NCBI GenBank assembly: GCA_964505265.1
Contig: CAZDGN010000007.1
Location: 1-64,000 of the forward strand
Direction of reading: 5' to 3'
DNA from: CAILUF01 sp964505265
GTDB lineage: Bacteria; Pseudomonadota; Alphaproteobacteria; Rickettsiales; UBA1997
Length of the DNA: 64,000 nt
In this document: in pieces, positions 1 to 7,064 of the stretch
Layout of the letters: the number at the start of each line of letters is the position of its first letter
Position numbering within the stretch: the first letter of the stretch is position 1
The notes under the pieces: generated by a model
Database searches by the model: none
Told to the model about the DNA's origin: nothing
What the model saw: the letters and a program-made list of their open reading frames with translations, nothing else
Position numbers and translations under genes: made by a program

Positions 1-14
1 TAAAAAAAAATTTT

Positions 15-534
15 ACCCTCCCGCACACGGGGAGGGTGATGAGACCGCTTTTTTTTATAATTTTTTTGACCCCCCACGACTCAAAGAATTTAACTGCCGT
101 TAAATTCTTTTCGTCCGCTCCCTGCGTAAAGCGGGGGAGCTAAGAAACACTTTCGTTGCAAGTATATTTCAATAATCGTATTTTTCAAAAATTACTTAAA
201 AGAATTATGTAGGGGTGTAAGACCTAGGGAGGGTGATGAGACCGCTTTTTTTATAATTTTTTTGACCCCCCACGACTCAAAGAATTTAACTACCGTTAAA
301 TTCTTTTCGTCCGCCCTCTGCGTAAAGCGGGGTAGCTAAGAAACACTTTCGTTGCAAGTATATTTCAATAATCGTATTTTTCAAAAATTACTTAAAAGAA
401 TTATGTAGGGGTGTAAGACCTAGGGAGGGTGATGAGACCGCTTTTTTTTATAATTTTTTTGACCCCCCACGACTCAAAGAATTTAACTGCCGTTAAATTC
501 TTTTCGTCCGCTCCCTGCGTAAAGCGGGGGAGCT
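15..534. repeat. Tandem 196/197-bp palindromic repeat array
   Basis: Three copies of one unit lie in tandem. The shared block GGAGGGTGATGAG begins at 31, 228 and 424, giving periods of 197 and 196. Copies 1 and 2 are nearly identical along their length. Copy 3 matches copy 1 to about 534 and then diverges. Each unit holds a hairpin with 12-bp arms and a 4-base loop (arms 83-94 and 99-110 in copy 1; loop TGCC, or TACC in copy 2) and a second GC-rich inverted repeat (GCTCCC...GGGAGC). At the left edge ACCCTCCC (15-22) pairs with GGGAGGGT (30-37). No reading frame of note was seen. A diverged copy lies near 6067-6370, so this is a dispersed family. It resembles small palindromic elements of other bacteria in general form only; no named family was recognised. 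Confidence 0.9.
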
Positions 535-655
535 TAGAACCGCTTGCATTGCTAGCATTTTAAAAATGTTTTTCACTAAAATTAATCAAAAATTAATGTA
601 GAGGGGGATGGCACCGCTTATTTGTTGAGTCCTAACAATCCCACTTTGCTCTTTA
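535..655. other. Diverged repeat tail next to the uvrC stop
   Basis: This stretch continues the third repeat copy but in a different version (AGCTTAGAACCGCTTG followed by AT-rich sequence and a final GATGGCACCGC). The same version of the tail is found at about 6276-6370. It ends within a few tens of bases of the uvrC stop codon. No gene was seen in it. Confidence 0.6.
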
Positions 656-2317
656 TTATTCCTTAATAATAAAATTTTTTTCACGGCGTTTGCGATGACT
701 ATTGATAGCAAAGCGATGAGCTTCATCGCGCAGTCTTTGTAGGTAAAAAGCCAAAGGAGAGTTTTTTTCTAAAACCAAACTATCCTTTCCTTCTTGGTGA
801 TAGGTTTCATCGCCAGCATTGCGCTTGATGCCTTTTGACATGCAAATTAACGGTATTTTTATTTTCAATTCGGCTAAAATTTCTGTGGCACTACTCAACT
901 GCCCCTTGCCTCCATCAATAATTAATAAATCTGGCAAAATAGTGTTTTTGACACTGGAAAATCGTCGATACAAGACTTGCTTTAAGATAGCGGTATCATC
1001 TTTTGGAAGATTAGTTTTTTTATCATAAAATTCATTTTTCATATTATATTTGCGATAACCACTTTTTATAAATCCATCTGCACCTGCGGTAATTATAGCT
1101 CCAACCGCATTTTCTCCAGAAATATGACTATTATCATAAACCTCAATTCGTTGCGGAATTTTTGGCAAATCAAAAACCTTTTTCAATTCCATCAATAGTT
1201 TTTTATTACTCATATTATGTGAGATTTTTTGCTCCAAAATTTGTATGGCAATATTTTTATTATCGGTCATTAATTGTAATTTTTCTCCTTTTTTTGGTAA
1301 AATAATTTCAACTTTTCTACCCTTTAATTCGGTTAAATATTGCTCCATTAAACTTTTGTCATTAATCTCAACATCAATAAATAAAGCACTTGGTGGCTTT
1401 TCGCTTAAGTAAAATTGTCCGATAAAATTCATTAAAACTTCACCAATATTTCCCTCTTCATCTAATTCAAAAAAATATGGTTTGGCTCCGTAATTTTGTC
1501 CAAGTCGATAAAAGGAAACATAAAAACAAATACGCTGATTAATAAGCACTGCATTAATCATATCAAAGTCTTGAGCCTTATCAAAATTTATATTTTGTTT
1601 GGTTTGAATGCCGTTAAGAGCCTTGATTTTATCTCGATAAATTAGTGCCTTTTCATATTCCATTTTTGTGCTAAATTCTTCCATTAATTTTTGGAATTTA
1701 TCTTGCACTTCTCTTGATTTTCCTGTTAAGACATCAACCGCATTTTTTACATCATTGGCATAATCTTCGTAAGAAATATTTTGCACACAAGGCGCCGAGC
1801 ATTTTTTTATTTGATATTCTAAACATGGTTTTTTTCGCGACTTAAATTCTTGATCCGAGCAATTACGAATTTGAAAATTTTTACGCAAAATATCGATAGT
1901 TCGATTGACATCATATGCCGAGATAAAAGGCCCAAAATATTGCCCTTTATTATTCTTTAAACCTCGATATTTAGTGATTTGCGGGAATTGATGATTGGTA
2001 ATTAAAATTTGAGGAAAAGTTTTGTCATCTTTAAGTAAAATATTATAATCAGGTGATAATTTTTTTATTAAATTATGTTCTAAAAGTAAAGCCTCAACCT
2101 CAGTTTTAGTTATAACATATTCGATTTTTTTTGCCAAAGTAACCATTCGAAGAATTCGCGAAGAAAGTGCGTTTTTATTCATATAACTAGAAAGTCTTTT
2201 CTGCAAATTTTTGGCCTTTCCAACATACAAAACTCGATCATTACCATCTAAGAATTTGTATATTCCGCTATTTTTTGGAACAATTTGAATTTGTGGTTTT
2301 AAAATTTCAAAACTCAT
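656..2317 (-). CDS. uvrC: UvrABC excinuclease subunit C, C-terminally truncated
   Basis: UvrC makes both incisions around a lesion in nucleotide excision repair, working with UvrA and UvrB. The N-terminal GIY-YIG nuclease is present (GIY at residues 18-20, YVG at 31-33). A UvrB-binding UVR motif follows at about 205-240, then the C-terminal RNase H-like nuclease (VYDNSHISG and IIDGGKGQL motifs). At 553 residues it is shorter than the usual 600 or more. It ends just after the conserved DEAHRFA...HRKRR segment, where homologues continue into a tandem helix-hairpin-helix DNA-binding domain. That domain is not encoded in the next frames downstream; the repeat array starts there instead. The two nuclease domains look intact, so a partly functional enzyme is likely. 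It is divergent from thyX. Confidence 0.93.
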   Translation of the reverse strand: MSFEILKPQIQIVPKNSGIYKFLDGNDRVLYVGKAKNLQKRLSSYMNKNALSSRILRMVTLAKKIEYVITKTEVEALLLEHNLIKKLSPDYNILLKDDKTFPQILITNHQFPQITKYRGLKNNKGQYFGPFISAYDVNRTIDILRKNFQIRNCSDQEFKSRKKPCLEYQIKKCSAPCVQNISYEDYANDVKNAVDVLTGKSREVQDKFQKLMEEFSTKMEYEKALIYRDKIKALNGIQTKQNINFDKAQDFDMINAVLINQRICFYVSFYRLGQNYGAKPYFFELDEEGNIGEVLMNFIGQFYLSEKPPSALFIDVEINDKSLMEQYLTELKGRKVEIILPKKGEKLQLMTDNKNIAIQILEQKISHNMSNKKLLMELKKVFDLPKIPQRIEVYDNSHISGENAVGAIITAGADGFIKSGYRKYNMKNEFYDKKTNLPKDDTAILKQVLYRRFSSVKNTILPDLLIIDGGKGQLSSATEILAELKIKIPLICMSKGIKRNAGDETYHQEGKDSLVLEKNSPLAFYLQRLRDEAHRFAINSHRKRREKNFIIKE

Positions 2318-2440
2318 TTTATGATTTAATATGGATAAAAAACTATAAAAAATTGATGTTATTTTATTTTAATAGCTATATTATTATTTTTAAAATATTA
2401 TTTATAAAATTATCAATCATAAAATCCGAACTACTCAACT

Positions 2441-3385
2441 ATGGTTTTAAAGACAGAGCAACTCAATGAAATTAAGCAATTAAGACAAGAAAAATTCCAA
2501 ACTTATCGCCCCGTTTCTAATGAACTTGAAGAAATTTTATATCAACCATTTGAGGTTCTTGATCATGGTTTTGTGCGAGTTGTTGATTATATGGGAACTG
2601 ATGCGTCAGTTGTTCAATCGGCCAGAGTTTCTTATGGCAGCGGTACTAAAAAAGTTAACACCGATAATGCCTTAATTAATTATTTGATGGCTCATCGCCA
2701 TACAACTCCATTTGAAATGTGCGAAATTAAATTCCACATTAAATTACCAATTTTTATTGCCAGACAATGGATTCGCCATCGCACCGCTTCGGTCAACGAA
2801 TACTCTGCTCGCTACTCAATTATGGAAGATGAATTTTATATTCCAAAAGCTCAACATTTGGCTTCGCAATCAAAAATTAACCATCAAGGTCGCGATGAAA
2901 CAAGAGTTTTAAATAGTGAAGAGCAAAAAATGGTTCTTGATATTTTGAAAAAAGATAGTGAAAATTCCTATAAAAATTATTTAAAAATGATTAATCAAAA
3001 CGCCAGCGGAGATATTCTTGACGAAAGTAAAGATGGTCTTGCTCGTGAACTTGCCAGAATGAATTTACCACTTAATTGCTACACTCAATGGTATTGGAAA
3101 ATTGATTTACATAATTTATTACATTTTCTTTATTTACGTGCTGATTCTCATGCTCAATATGAAATTCGAGTTTATGCAGAAATTATGCTCGATATTGTTA
3201 AAAAATGGGTTCCTGCTAGCTATAATGCCTTTATTAAAAATCAAAAAACTGGCAAAAATATTTCAGGGCCAGCTTTAAATGTTATCAAAAAAATGTTAAA
3301 TGGACAAAAAATTACCCAAGAAGAAAGCGGTTTATCAGCTCGTGAATGGGGCGAGTTAGAAAATTTACTTGAAGTAAAACTTTAA
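2441..3385 (+). CDS. thyX: Flavin-dependent thymidylate synthase ThyX
   Basis: ThyX makes dTMP from dUMP with FAD, NADPH and methylene-tetrahydrofolate, regenerating tetrahydrofolate directly. The family signature RHRx7S is present at residues 112-122 (R112, H113, R114, S122). At 314 residues it is somewhat long for the family because of an N-terminal extension of about 30 residues; the ATG at 2441 fits the alignment of the conserved YMGTDASVVQSARVSYG block. It heads a plus-strand group with tatA and the exoD-like gene, 29 bp upstream of tatA. No thyA is seen in the window. Confidence 0.95.
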   Translation: MVLKTEQLNEIKQLRQEKFQTYRPVSNELEEILYQPFEVLDHGFVRVVDYMGTDASVVQSARVSYGSGTKKVNTDNALINYLMAHRHTTPFEMCEIKFHIKLPIFIARQWIRHRTASVNEYSARYSIMEDEFYIPKAQHLASQSKINHQGRDETRVLNSEEQKMVLDILKKDSENSYKNYLKMINQNASGDILDESKDGLARELARMNLPLNCYTQWYWKIDLHNLLHFLYLRADSHAQYEIRVYAEIMLDIVKKWVPASYNAFIKNQKTGKNISGPALNVIKKMLNGQKITQEESGLSAREWGELENLLEVKL

Positions 3386-3414
3386 ATATTATTAAAAATT
3401 AAACTTAAAAAATT

Positions 3415-3609
3415 ATGTCAATTGGAGTCGGAGAATTATTATTAATTTTAGTTATCGTATTTGTTCTATTTGGTGCAGGCAAATTACCTCAAGTAATGAA
3501 CGATATTGGTAAGGGCATTAAGGGCTTAAAAAAAGGTCTTAAGGATGAAGAAAAAAACCAAAATTCTGAAACTCAAAATCTCGAAAACATTAATCAAAAA
3601 AAAGAATAA
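3415..3609 (+). CDS. tatA: Twin-arginine translocase subunit TatA
   Basis: TatA forms the pore-like component of the Tat system, which exports folded proteins across the inner membrane. The 64-residue protein has the typical layout: a short periplasmic N-terminus with a conserved Glu (MSIGVGELLL), one transmembrane helix, the FGAGKLP hinge, an amphipathic helix (IGKGIKGLKKGLKDEE) and a polar tail. tatB and tatC are not adjacent here. It could be called TatA/E, but the length and hinge favour TatA. Confidence 0.93.
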   Translation: MSIGVGELLLILVIVFVLFGAGKLPQVMNDIGKGIKGLKKGLKDEEKNQNSETQNLENINQKKE

Positions 3610-3618
3610 AATTTAAAA

Positions 3619-4260
3619 GTGCCTACAAATTTGGACAACAAAAACTCAAAAAAATACAACAATAGCCCAATTGCCACTCAGGCAATTGAAGATGTTGTAA
3701 AAAATTCTTCATCTGACCGTGTTGCCATAAATGATGTTATCAATGCGATGGATGCGGTTGGCTTTGGCTTAATAATGATGATATTTGCTTTTGGCATTAT
3801 AATTCCAACCCCACCGCCTTTTCCAAGCATAATTTCCACTCCGCTTGTAATATTTTCTTATCAAATGTTTATTGGCTATAAATCACCAAGATTGCCAAAA
3901 AAATTCGCAAATTTATCAGTCAAACGTTCGGTTTTGGCTATGATTGTGCAAAAATCTTCTTTGGTAATTCGCAAGATTGAAAGATTTTTGAAACCACGCT
4001 ATTTATTTATGACCACACCTATCGCTGAAAGAATAGTTGGTTTTTTTATATTATGTTTTTCTAGTTTTATTGTTTTACCAATGCCATTATCAAATTATAT
4101 TCCAGGTCTCGGTATTTTAATTGCCTCTTTTGGGATGCTTTCTAAAGATGGTCTAATTATAATTCTTGGCATAGTTGTTGGAAGTATTGGCATTTTAATA
4201 TCGGTGGCCGCAATTTTTCTTGGAATTGAATTTATAACCAATTTTAAAAGTTTTTTTTAA
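3619..4260 (+). CDS. exoD: ExoD family membrane protein
   Basis: This is a 213-residue membrane protein of the ExoD family, named for a Sinorhizobium gene that affects exopolysaccharide production and alkali tolerance; the biochemical role is unsettled. Visible features are a soluble N-terminal helix region (about 1-45), a hydrophobic pair around the PTPPPFPSI motif typical of the family, and two or three further transmembrane segments (about 135-155 and 165-210). The start is GTG at 3619, 9 bp after tatA; no ATG lies nearby in frame. It is the last gene of the thyX-tatA group before the rho promoter. Confidence 0.85.
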   Translation: MPTNLDNKNSKKYNNSPIATQAIEDVVKNSSSDRVAINDVINAMDAVGFGLIMMIFAFGIIIPTPPPFPSIISTPLVIFSYQMFIGYKSPRLPKKFANLSVKRSVLAMIVQKSSLVIRKIERFLKPRYLFMTTPIAERIVGFFILCFSSFIVLPMPLSNYIPGLGILIASFGMLSKDGLIIILGIVVGSIGILISVAAIFLGIEFITNFKSFF

Positions 4261-4267
4261 AACCAGC

Positions 4268-4297
4268 TTGACAATTTTTTTTAACTAACAATAATAT
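4268..4297 (+). promoter_or_regulatory. Sigma-70-type promoter for rho
   Basis: A perfect TTGACA (4268-4273) is followed after 18 bases by TATAAT-like TAATAT (4292-4297). It lies just after the exoD stop and about 170 bases upstream of the rho start. This is the best promoter match seen in the window and implies an untranslated leader of roughly 160 nt. Rho autoregulates through its leader in Escherichia coli; whether this happens here is inference. Confidence 0.6.
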
Positions 4298-4467
4298 TTG
4301 CCCTAAACCCATAATACCTTAATTTTCCTCAAATTGAAATCTTAAATAATCAAGAACAATCAAGGAATGTTGCTTTAGAACTTAAATTAAGATCTTTAAG
4401 CAAGTTTTTTTCTAATCAAATAAATTTTCAAATTTATAAAATTTTTATTAATCAATCAAAGTAAATA
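4298..4467 (+). promoter_or_regulatory. Probable rho mRNA leader
   Basis: About 160 nt of presumed 5' leader separates the promoter-like site from the rho ATG. One frame (about 4313-4464) is open without a good start codon and ends in TAA just before rho. It reads as polar and charged residues, so it may be the remnant of a small gene, or chance. No clear leader peptide like E. coli rhoL was found; the only short ATG frame reads Met-Leu-Leu-stop. Confidence 0.3.
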
Positions 4468-6039
4468 ATGTCAACTCTAACTCTCAAAACTCTTAGCTCA
4501 AATCAAAATAACGATGCTCAAACTGCTGAAAATTTTAACAATGATTCTTCGCAAGTTAAAACTGGAAATTTAATTCGTAAAAGCTCTCATCCTCACCCAA
4601 AAAAAGTTTATCACGATAGAGCTGGGGCTAATATTCCAACCAAAGGTTCTTTAGAAAAAAATAATGAAGAAATTCAAGCCCCAAAAACTTCTGCACCAAA
4701 TTCAAACGAAACTAATGATGAAACCGACGAAGCCAACACCAACAATATCACTCAAACCAATTCACAAAACACCTTAAATTTAAAGGATTTAAAAAATCAC
4801 CCAGTCGAATATTTAGCAAAATTTGCACTTTCAATGGGTCTTGAAAATGTTAGCGAATATGGTCGCCAAGACATTATTTATCATATTTTAAAAACTTTTT
4901 CTGACCAAAATCCAGAAAATATGATTATCGGCGAAGGAGTTCTTGAAGTGCTAGAAGATGGTTTTGGCTTTCTTCGCACCCCTGAAACCAATTATTTTCC
5001 CGGTTCTGACGATATTTATGTCTCGCCAAGTCAAATCAAAAGATTTGGCCTTCGCACTGGCGATACCGTAAAAGGTCAAATCCGTGCCCCAAAAAAAGGT
5101 GAAAGATATTTTGCTTTACTTAGAGTTAATGAGGTCAATCACGATTCTCCAGAGAAAATTCGTCATCGTGTTTTCTTCGATGATTTGACTCCACTTTATC
5201 CACAAAAAAAGATTAATCTTGAAGTTGATAAAACCACCAACAATGGCGATATTAGCACCCGTATCATCGATATGATGACACCACTTGGTAAGGGACAAAG
5301 GGCCTTAATTGTTGCCCCTCCCCGCACAGGTAAAACTTCATTAATGCAAAATATTGCTCATGCCATCACCAGCAATAATCCAGAAATTATTTTATTGGTT
5401 CTATTGATTGATGAACGCCCCGAAGAAGTTACCGATATGATCCGCAGTGTTAATGGAGAAGTTGTTAGCTCTACTTTTGATGAACCAGCTTCTCGCCACG
5501 TTCAACTCGCTGAAATGGTCATTGAAAAAGCTCGCCGTTTGGTTGAAGCCAAAAAAGATGTGGTTATTTTACTTGATTCCATTACTCGTCTAGCCAGGGC
5601 CTACAACACCGTAATTCCTTCATCTGGAAAAGTTCTTACAGGTGGCGTTGACTCTAACGCTTTACAAAAGCCAAAAAGATTTTTTGGGGCAGCTCGAAAT
5701 ATTGAAGAAGGCGGATCTTTAACCATTATTGCAACCGCATTGGTCGATACTGGGTCTAGAATGGATGAGGTAATTTTTGAGGAATTCAAAGGAACTGGAA
5801 ATTCGGAAATTGTTTTAGATCGTAAAATTTCTGATAAAAGAATCTTCCCCGCTATCGATATCACTAAGTCTGGAACTAGAAAAGAAGAGCTTCTTACTGA
5901 TCGTGCAACCTTATCAAAAATTTGGATGCTTCGTAGAATCGTCAATCCAATGAACCCAGTCGAAGCAATGGAATTTTTACTTGAAAAAATCCAAAATAGC
6001 AAAACCAACGAAGACTTCTTCAAATCAATGAACAGCTAA
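4468..6039 (+). CDS. rho: Transcription termination factor Rho
   Basis: Rho is a hexameric RNA-dependent ATPase that ends transcription of untranslated RNA. The 523-residue protein has an extra N-terminal segment of about 100 residues rich in Asn, Thr, Ser and Glu. Next come the Rho N-terminal helical domain (about 105-145), the cold-shock-like RNA-binding domain with GFGFLR (about 155-230), and the ATPase domain with Walker A APPRTGKT (284-291), LLIDERPEEV, DSITRLARA and the C-terminal RKEELL region. The N-terminal insert makes it about 100 residues longer than E. coli Rho (419). It has its own promoter-like site upstream. Confidence 0.97.
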   Translation: MSTLTLKTLSSNQNNDAQTAENFNNDSSQVKTGNLIRKSSHPHPKKVYHDRAGANIPTKGSLEKNNEEIQAPKTSAPNSNETNDETDEANTNNITQTNSQNTLNLKDLKNHPVEYLAKFALSMGLENVSEYGRQDIIYHILKTFSDQNPENMIIGEGVLEVLEDGFGFLRTPETNYFPGSDDIYVSPSQIKRFGLRTGDTVKGQIRAPKKGERYFALLRVNEVNHDSPEKIRHRVFFDDLTPLYPQKKINLEVDKTTNNGDISTRIIDMMTPLGKGQRALIVAPPRTGKTSLMQNIAHAITSNNPEIILLVLLIDERPEEVTDMIRSVNGEVVSSTFDEPASRHVQLAEMVIEKARRLVEAKKDVVILLDSITRLARAYNTVIPSSGKVLTGGVDSNALQKPKRFFGAARNIEEGGSLTIIATALVDTGSRMDEVIFEEFKGTGNSEIVLDRKISDKRIFPAIDITKSGTRKEELLTDRATLSKIWMLRRIVNPMNPVEAMEFLLEKIQNSKTNEDFFKSMNS

Positions 6040-6066
6040 TCAAAATTTTCTTGATAAATATCAATT

Positions 6067-6370
6067 CCCCCTCCCCGAAATTGCTTTGGAATTTCGTTCC
6101 TCCCCTTGAGAGGGAGGGTGATGAGACACCGCTAATTTTTTTAAAAGAAAGTTTTTTAATTGAACAACTGAAAGAGTGATAACACCGCTCTTAAATTTAA
6201 TCTTTTTGCCCCCACGACTCAAAGAATTTAACTACCATTAAATTCTCTTCGTCCACTCCCTCGAAAAGTCGCAGAGCTTAGAACCGCTTGTGTTTCCAGT
6301 ATTTTAATAATGGTTTACAAATTTTAGTTTTAACAAAAATTAATTAATTTAGGGGCGTAAGGACTACCGA
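6067..6370. repeat. Diverged dispersed copy of the 196-bp repeat
   Basis: This region shares ordered blocks with the array at 15-655: GGGAGGGTGATGAGACaCCGC, the CCCCACGACTC-AAAGAATTTAACTACC hairpin segment, CGTCCaCTCCCT, GAGCTTAGAACCGCTTG and a terminal AGGGGCGTAAG. The 12-bp hairpin arms are degraded here (GTT of the right arm has become ATT). An extra local inverted repeat, CGAAATT...AATTTCG, lies near its left end. It appears to be an old copy sitting just downstream of rho. Confidence 0.75.
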
Positions 6371-6452
6371 CTGTTTAAATTTTTAAAGATTTTAAGCCAA
6401 AAATATGATGTTAGAATTTTTTTTAAAACTTTATGGAATTAAAATGGTATAA

Positions 6453-6482
6453 TTTCACTTCGATTTTAAAATTGAAGTGAAA
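6453..6482. terminator. 30-bp palindrome, possible terminator or operator
   Basis: TTTCACTTC (6453-6461) is mirrored by GAAGTGAAA (6474-6482), and the inner bases ATTTTAAAAT also pair, with a single G-T at the boundary. The whole 30-bp block is thus almost perfectly self-complementary. A TATAAT-like string lies just to its left (about 6448-6453). It could be a terminator for the doubtful minus-strand frame that ends inside it, or a protein-binding site. Confidence 0.4.
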
Positions 6483-6807
6483 CACAACAACCAAAAAATA
6501 ATAAGACTAAGCTATTAAAATCAAAGCCTAAATGCTGAAATAATTTTTTAAAATTATTTAAAATTAAGAAAATTATTGTGAAAATAAAATTATTAAAAAA
6601 TCTAATTTTCTTAGATTTTTTGCCATCATTTATTACCCCAAAAACTCGAAAAATTTTATTCGAAAATGTCCGCTTATAATTTTTAGAATTTTTAATCAAA
6701 TCGATTTTTTTTAAATTTGTAAAATCAGGATTGATAATAGAAGGCTTTGGTTCCTTTTTTAAATAGGAAAATATAACAATAATTAAAACTACAAAACTCT
6801 TATTCAT
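6466..6807 (-). CDS. Doubtful hypothetical protein with signal-like N-terminus
   Basis: The frame encodes 113 residues and was not recognised. The first 16 residues are hydrophobic (MNKSFVVLIIVIFSYL), followed by a Lys/Asn-rich middle and a second hydrophobic stretch at about 73-90. The last 20 residues run into the palindrome at 6453-6482 and look non-coding. It may be the decayed remnant of a small exported or membrane protein, or chance in AT-rich DNA. Confidence 0.22.
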   Translation of the reverse strand: MNKSFVVLIIVIFSYLKKEPKPSIINPDFTNLKKIDLIKNSKNYKRTFSNKIFRVFGVINDGKKSKKIRFFNNFIFTIIFLILNNFKKLFQHLGFDFNSLVLLFFGCCVSLQF

Positions 6808-7017
6808 AATAACAAAATATGAACCATCAAAAAAATTTTCTAAATTTTTAGTAAATGGTAATTGGACTAGATAACGTACTTAAGAAAACATAAAGCTATT
6901 TATAAAATAGCATAAAATTAGTTGTTGCAACAACAACAATTTAGAGGAGATGGGAAGTAAATAAAATTTGTAAAAGTAAAAAATTTATTATGAATTTTCA
7001 TTAAATTTTAATAAAAT

Positions 7018-7039
7018 AATTAAAAAATATTTTTTAATT
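7018..7039 (-). terminator. A/T palindrome downstream of hsdR
   Basis: AATTAAAAAATA pairs with TATTTTTTAATT as a perfect 22-bp palindrome 26 bases after the hsdR stop. The stem is all A/T, so it is a weak terminator at best, but its position fits. Confidence 0.3.
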
Positions 7040-7064
7040 TTAAACTAGTAATTAATGATGTCAA

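Larger units (their letters stand above)
6040..7064. other. Gene-poor 1-kb gap between rho and hsdR
   Basis: This 1,025-bp stretch holds the repeat copy (6067-6370), a 30-bp palindrome (6453-6482), one doubtful minus-strand frame (6466-6807), a small hairpin GCTATTT...AAATAGC (about 6894-6910), a GTTGTTGCAACAAC palindrome (about 6922-6935) and an A/T palindrome near the hsdR stop (7018-7039). No confident gene was seen. Confidence 0.7.

Noticed and set aside
15..655. Possible CRISPR array or rRNA-like GC-rich block
   Set aside because: The period is about 196 bp with no short repeat-unique spacer pattern, and no rRNA motif is present. It is a tandem long repeat.
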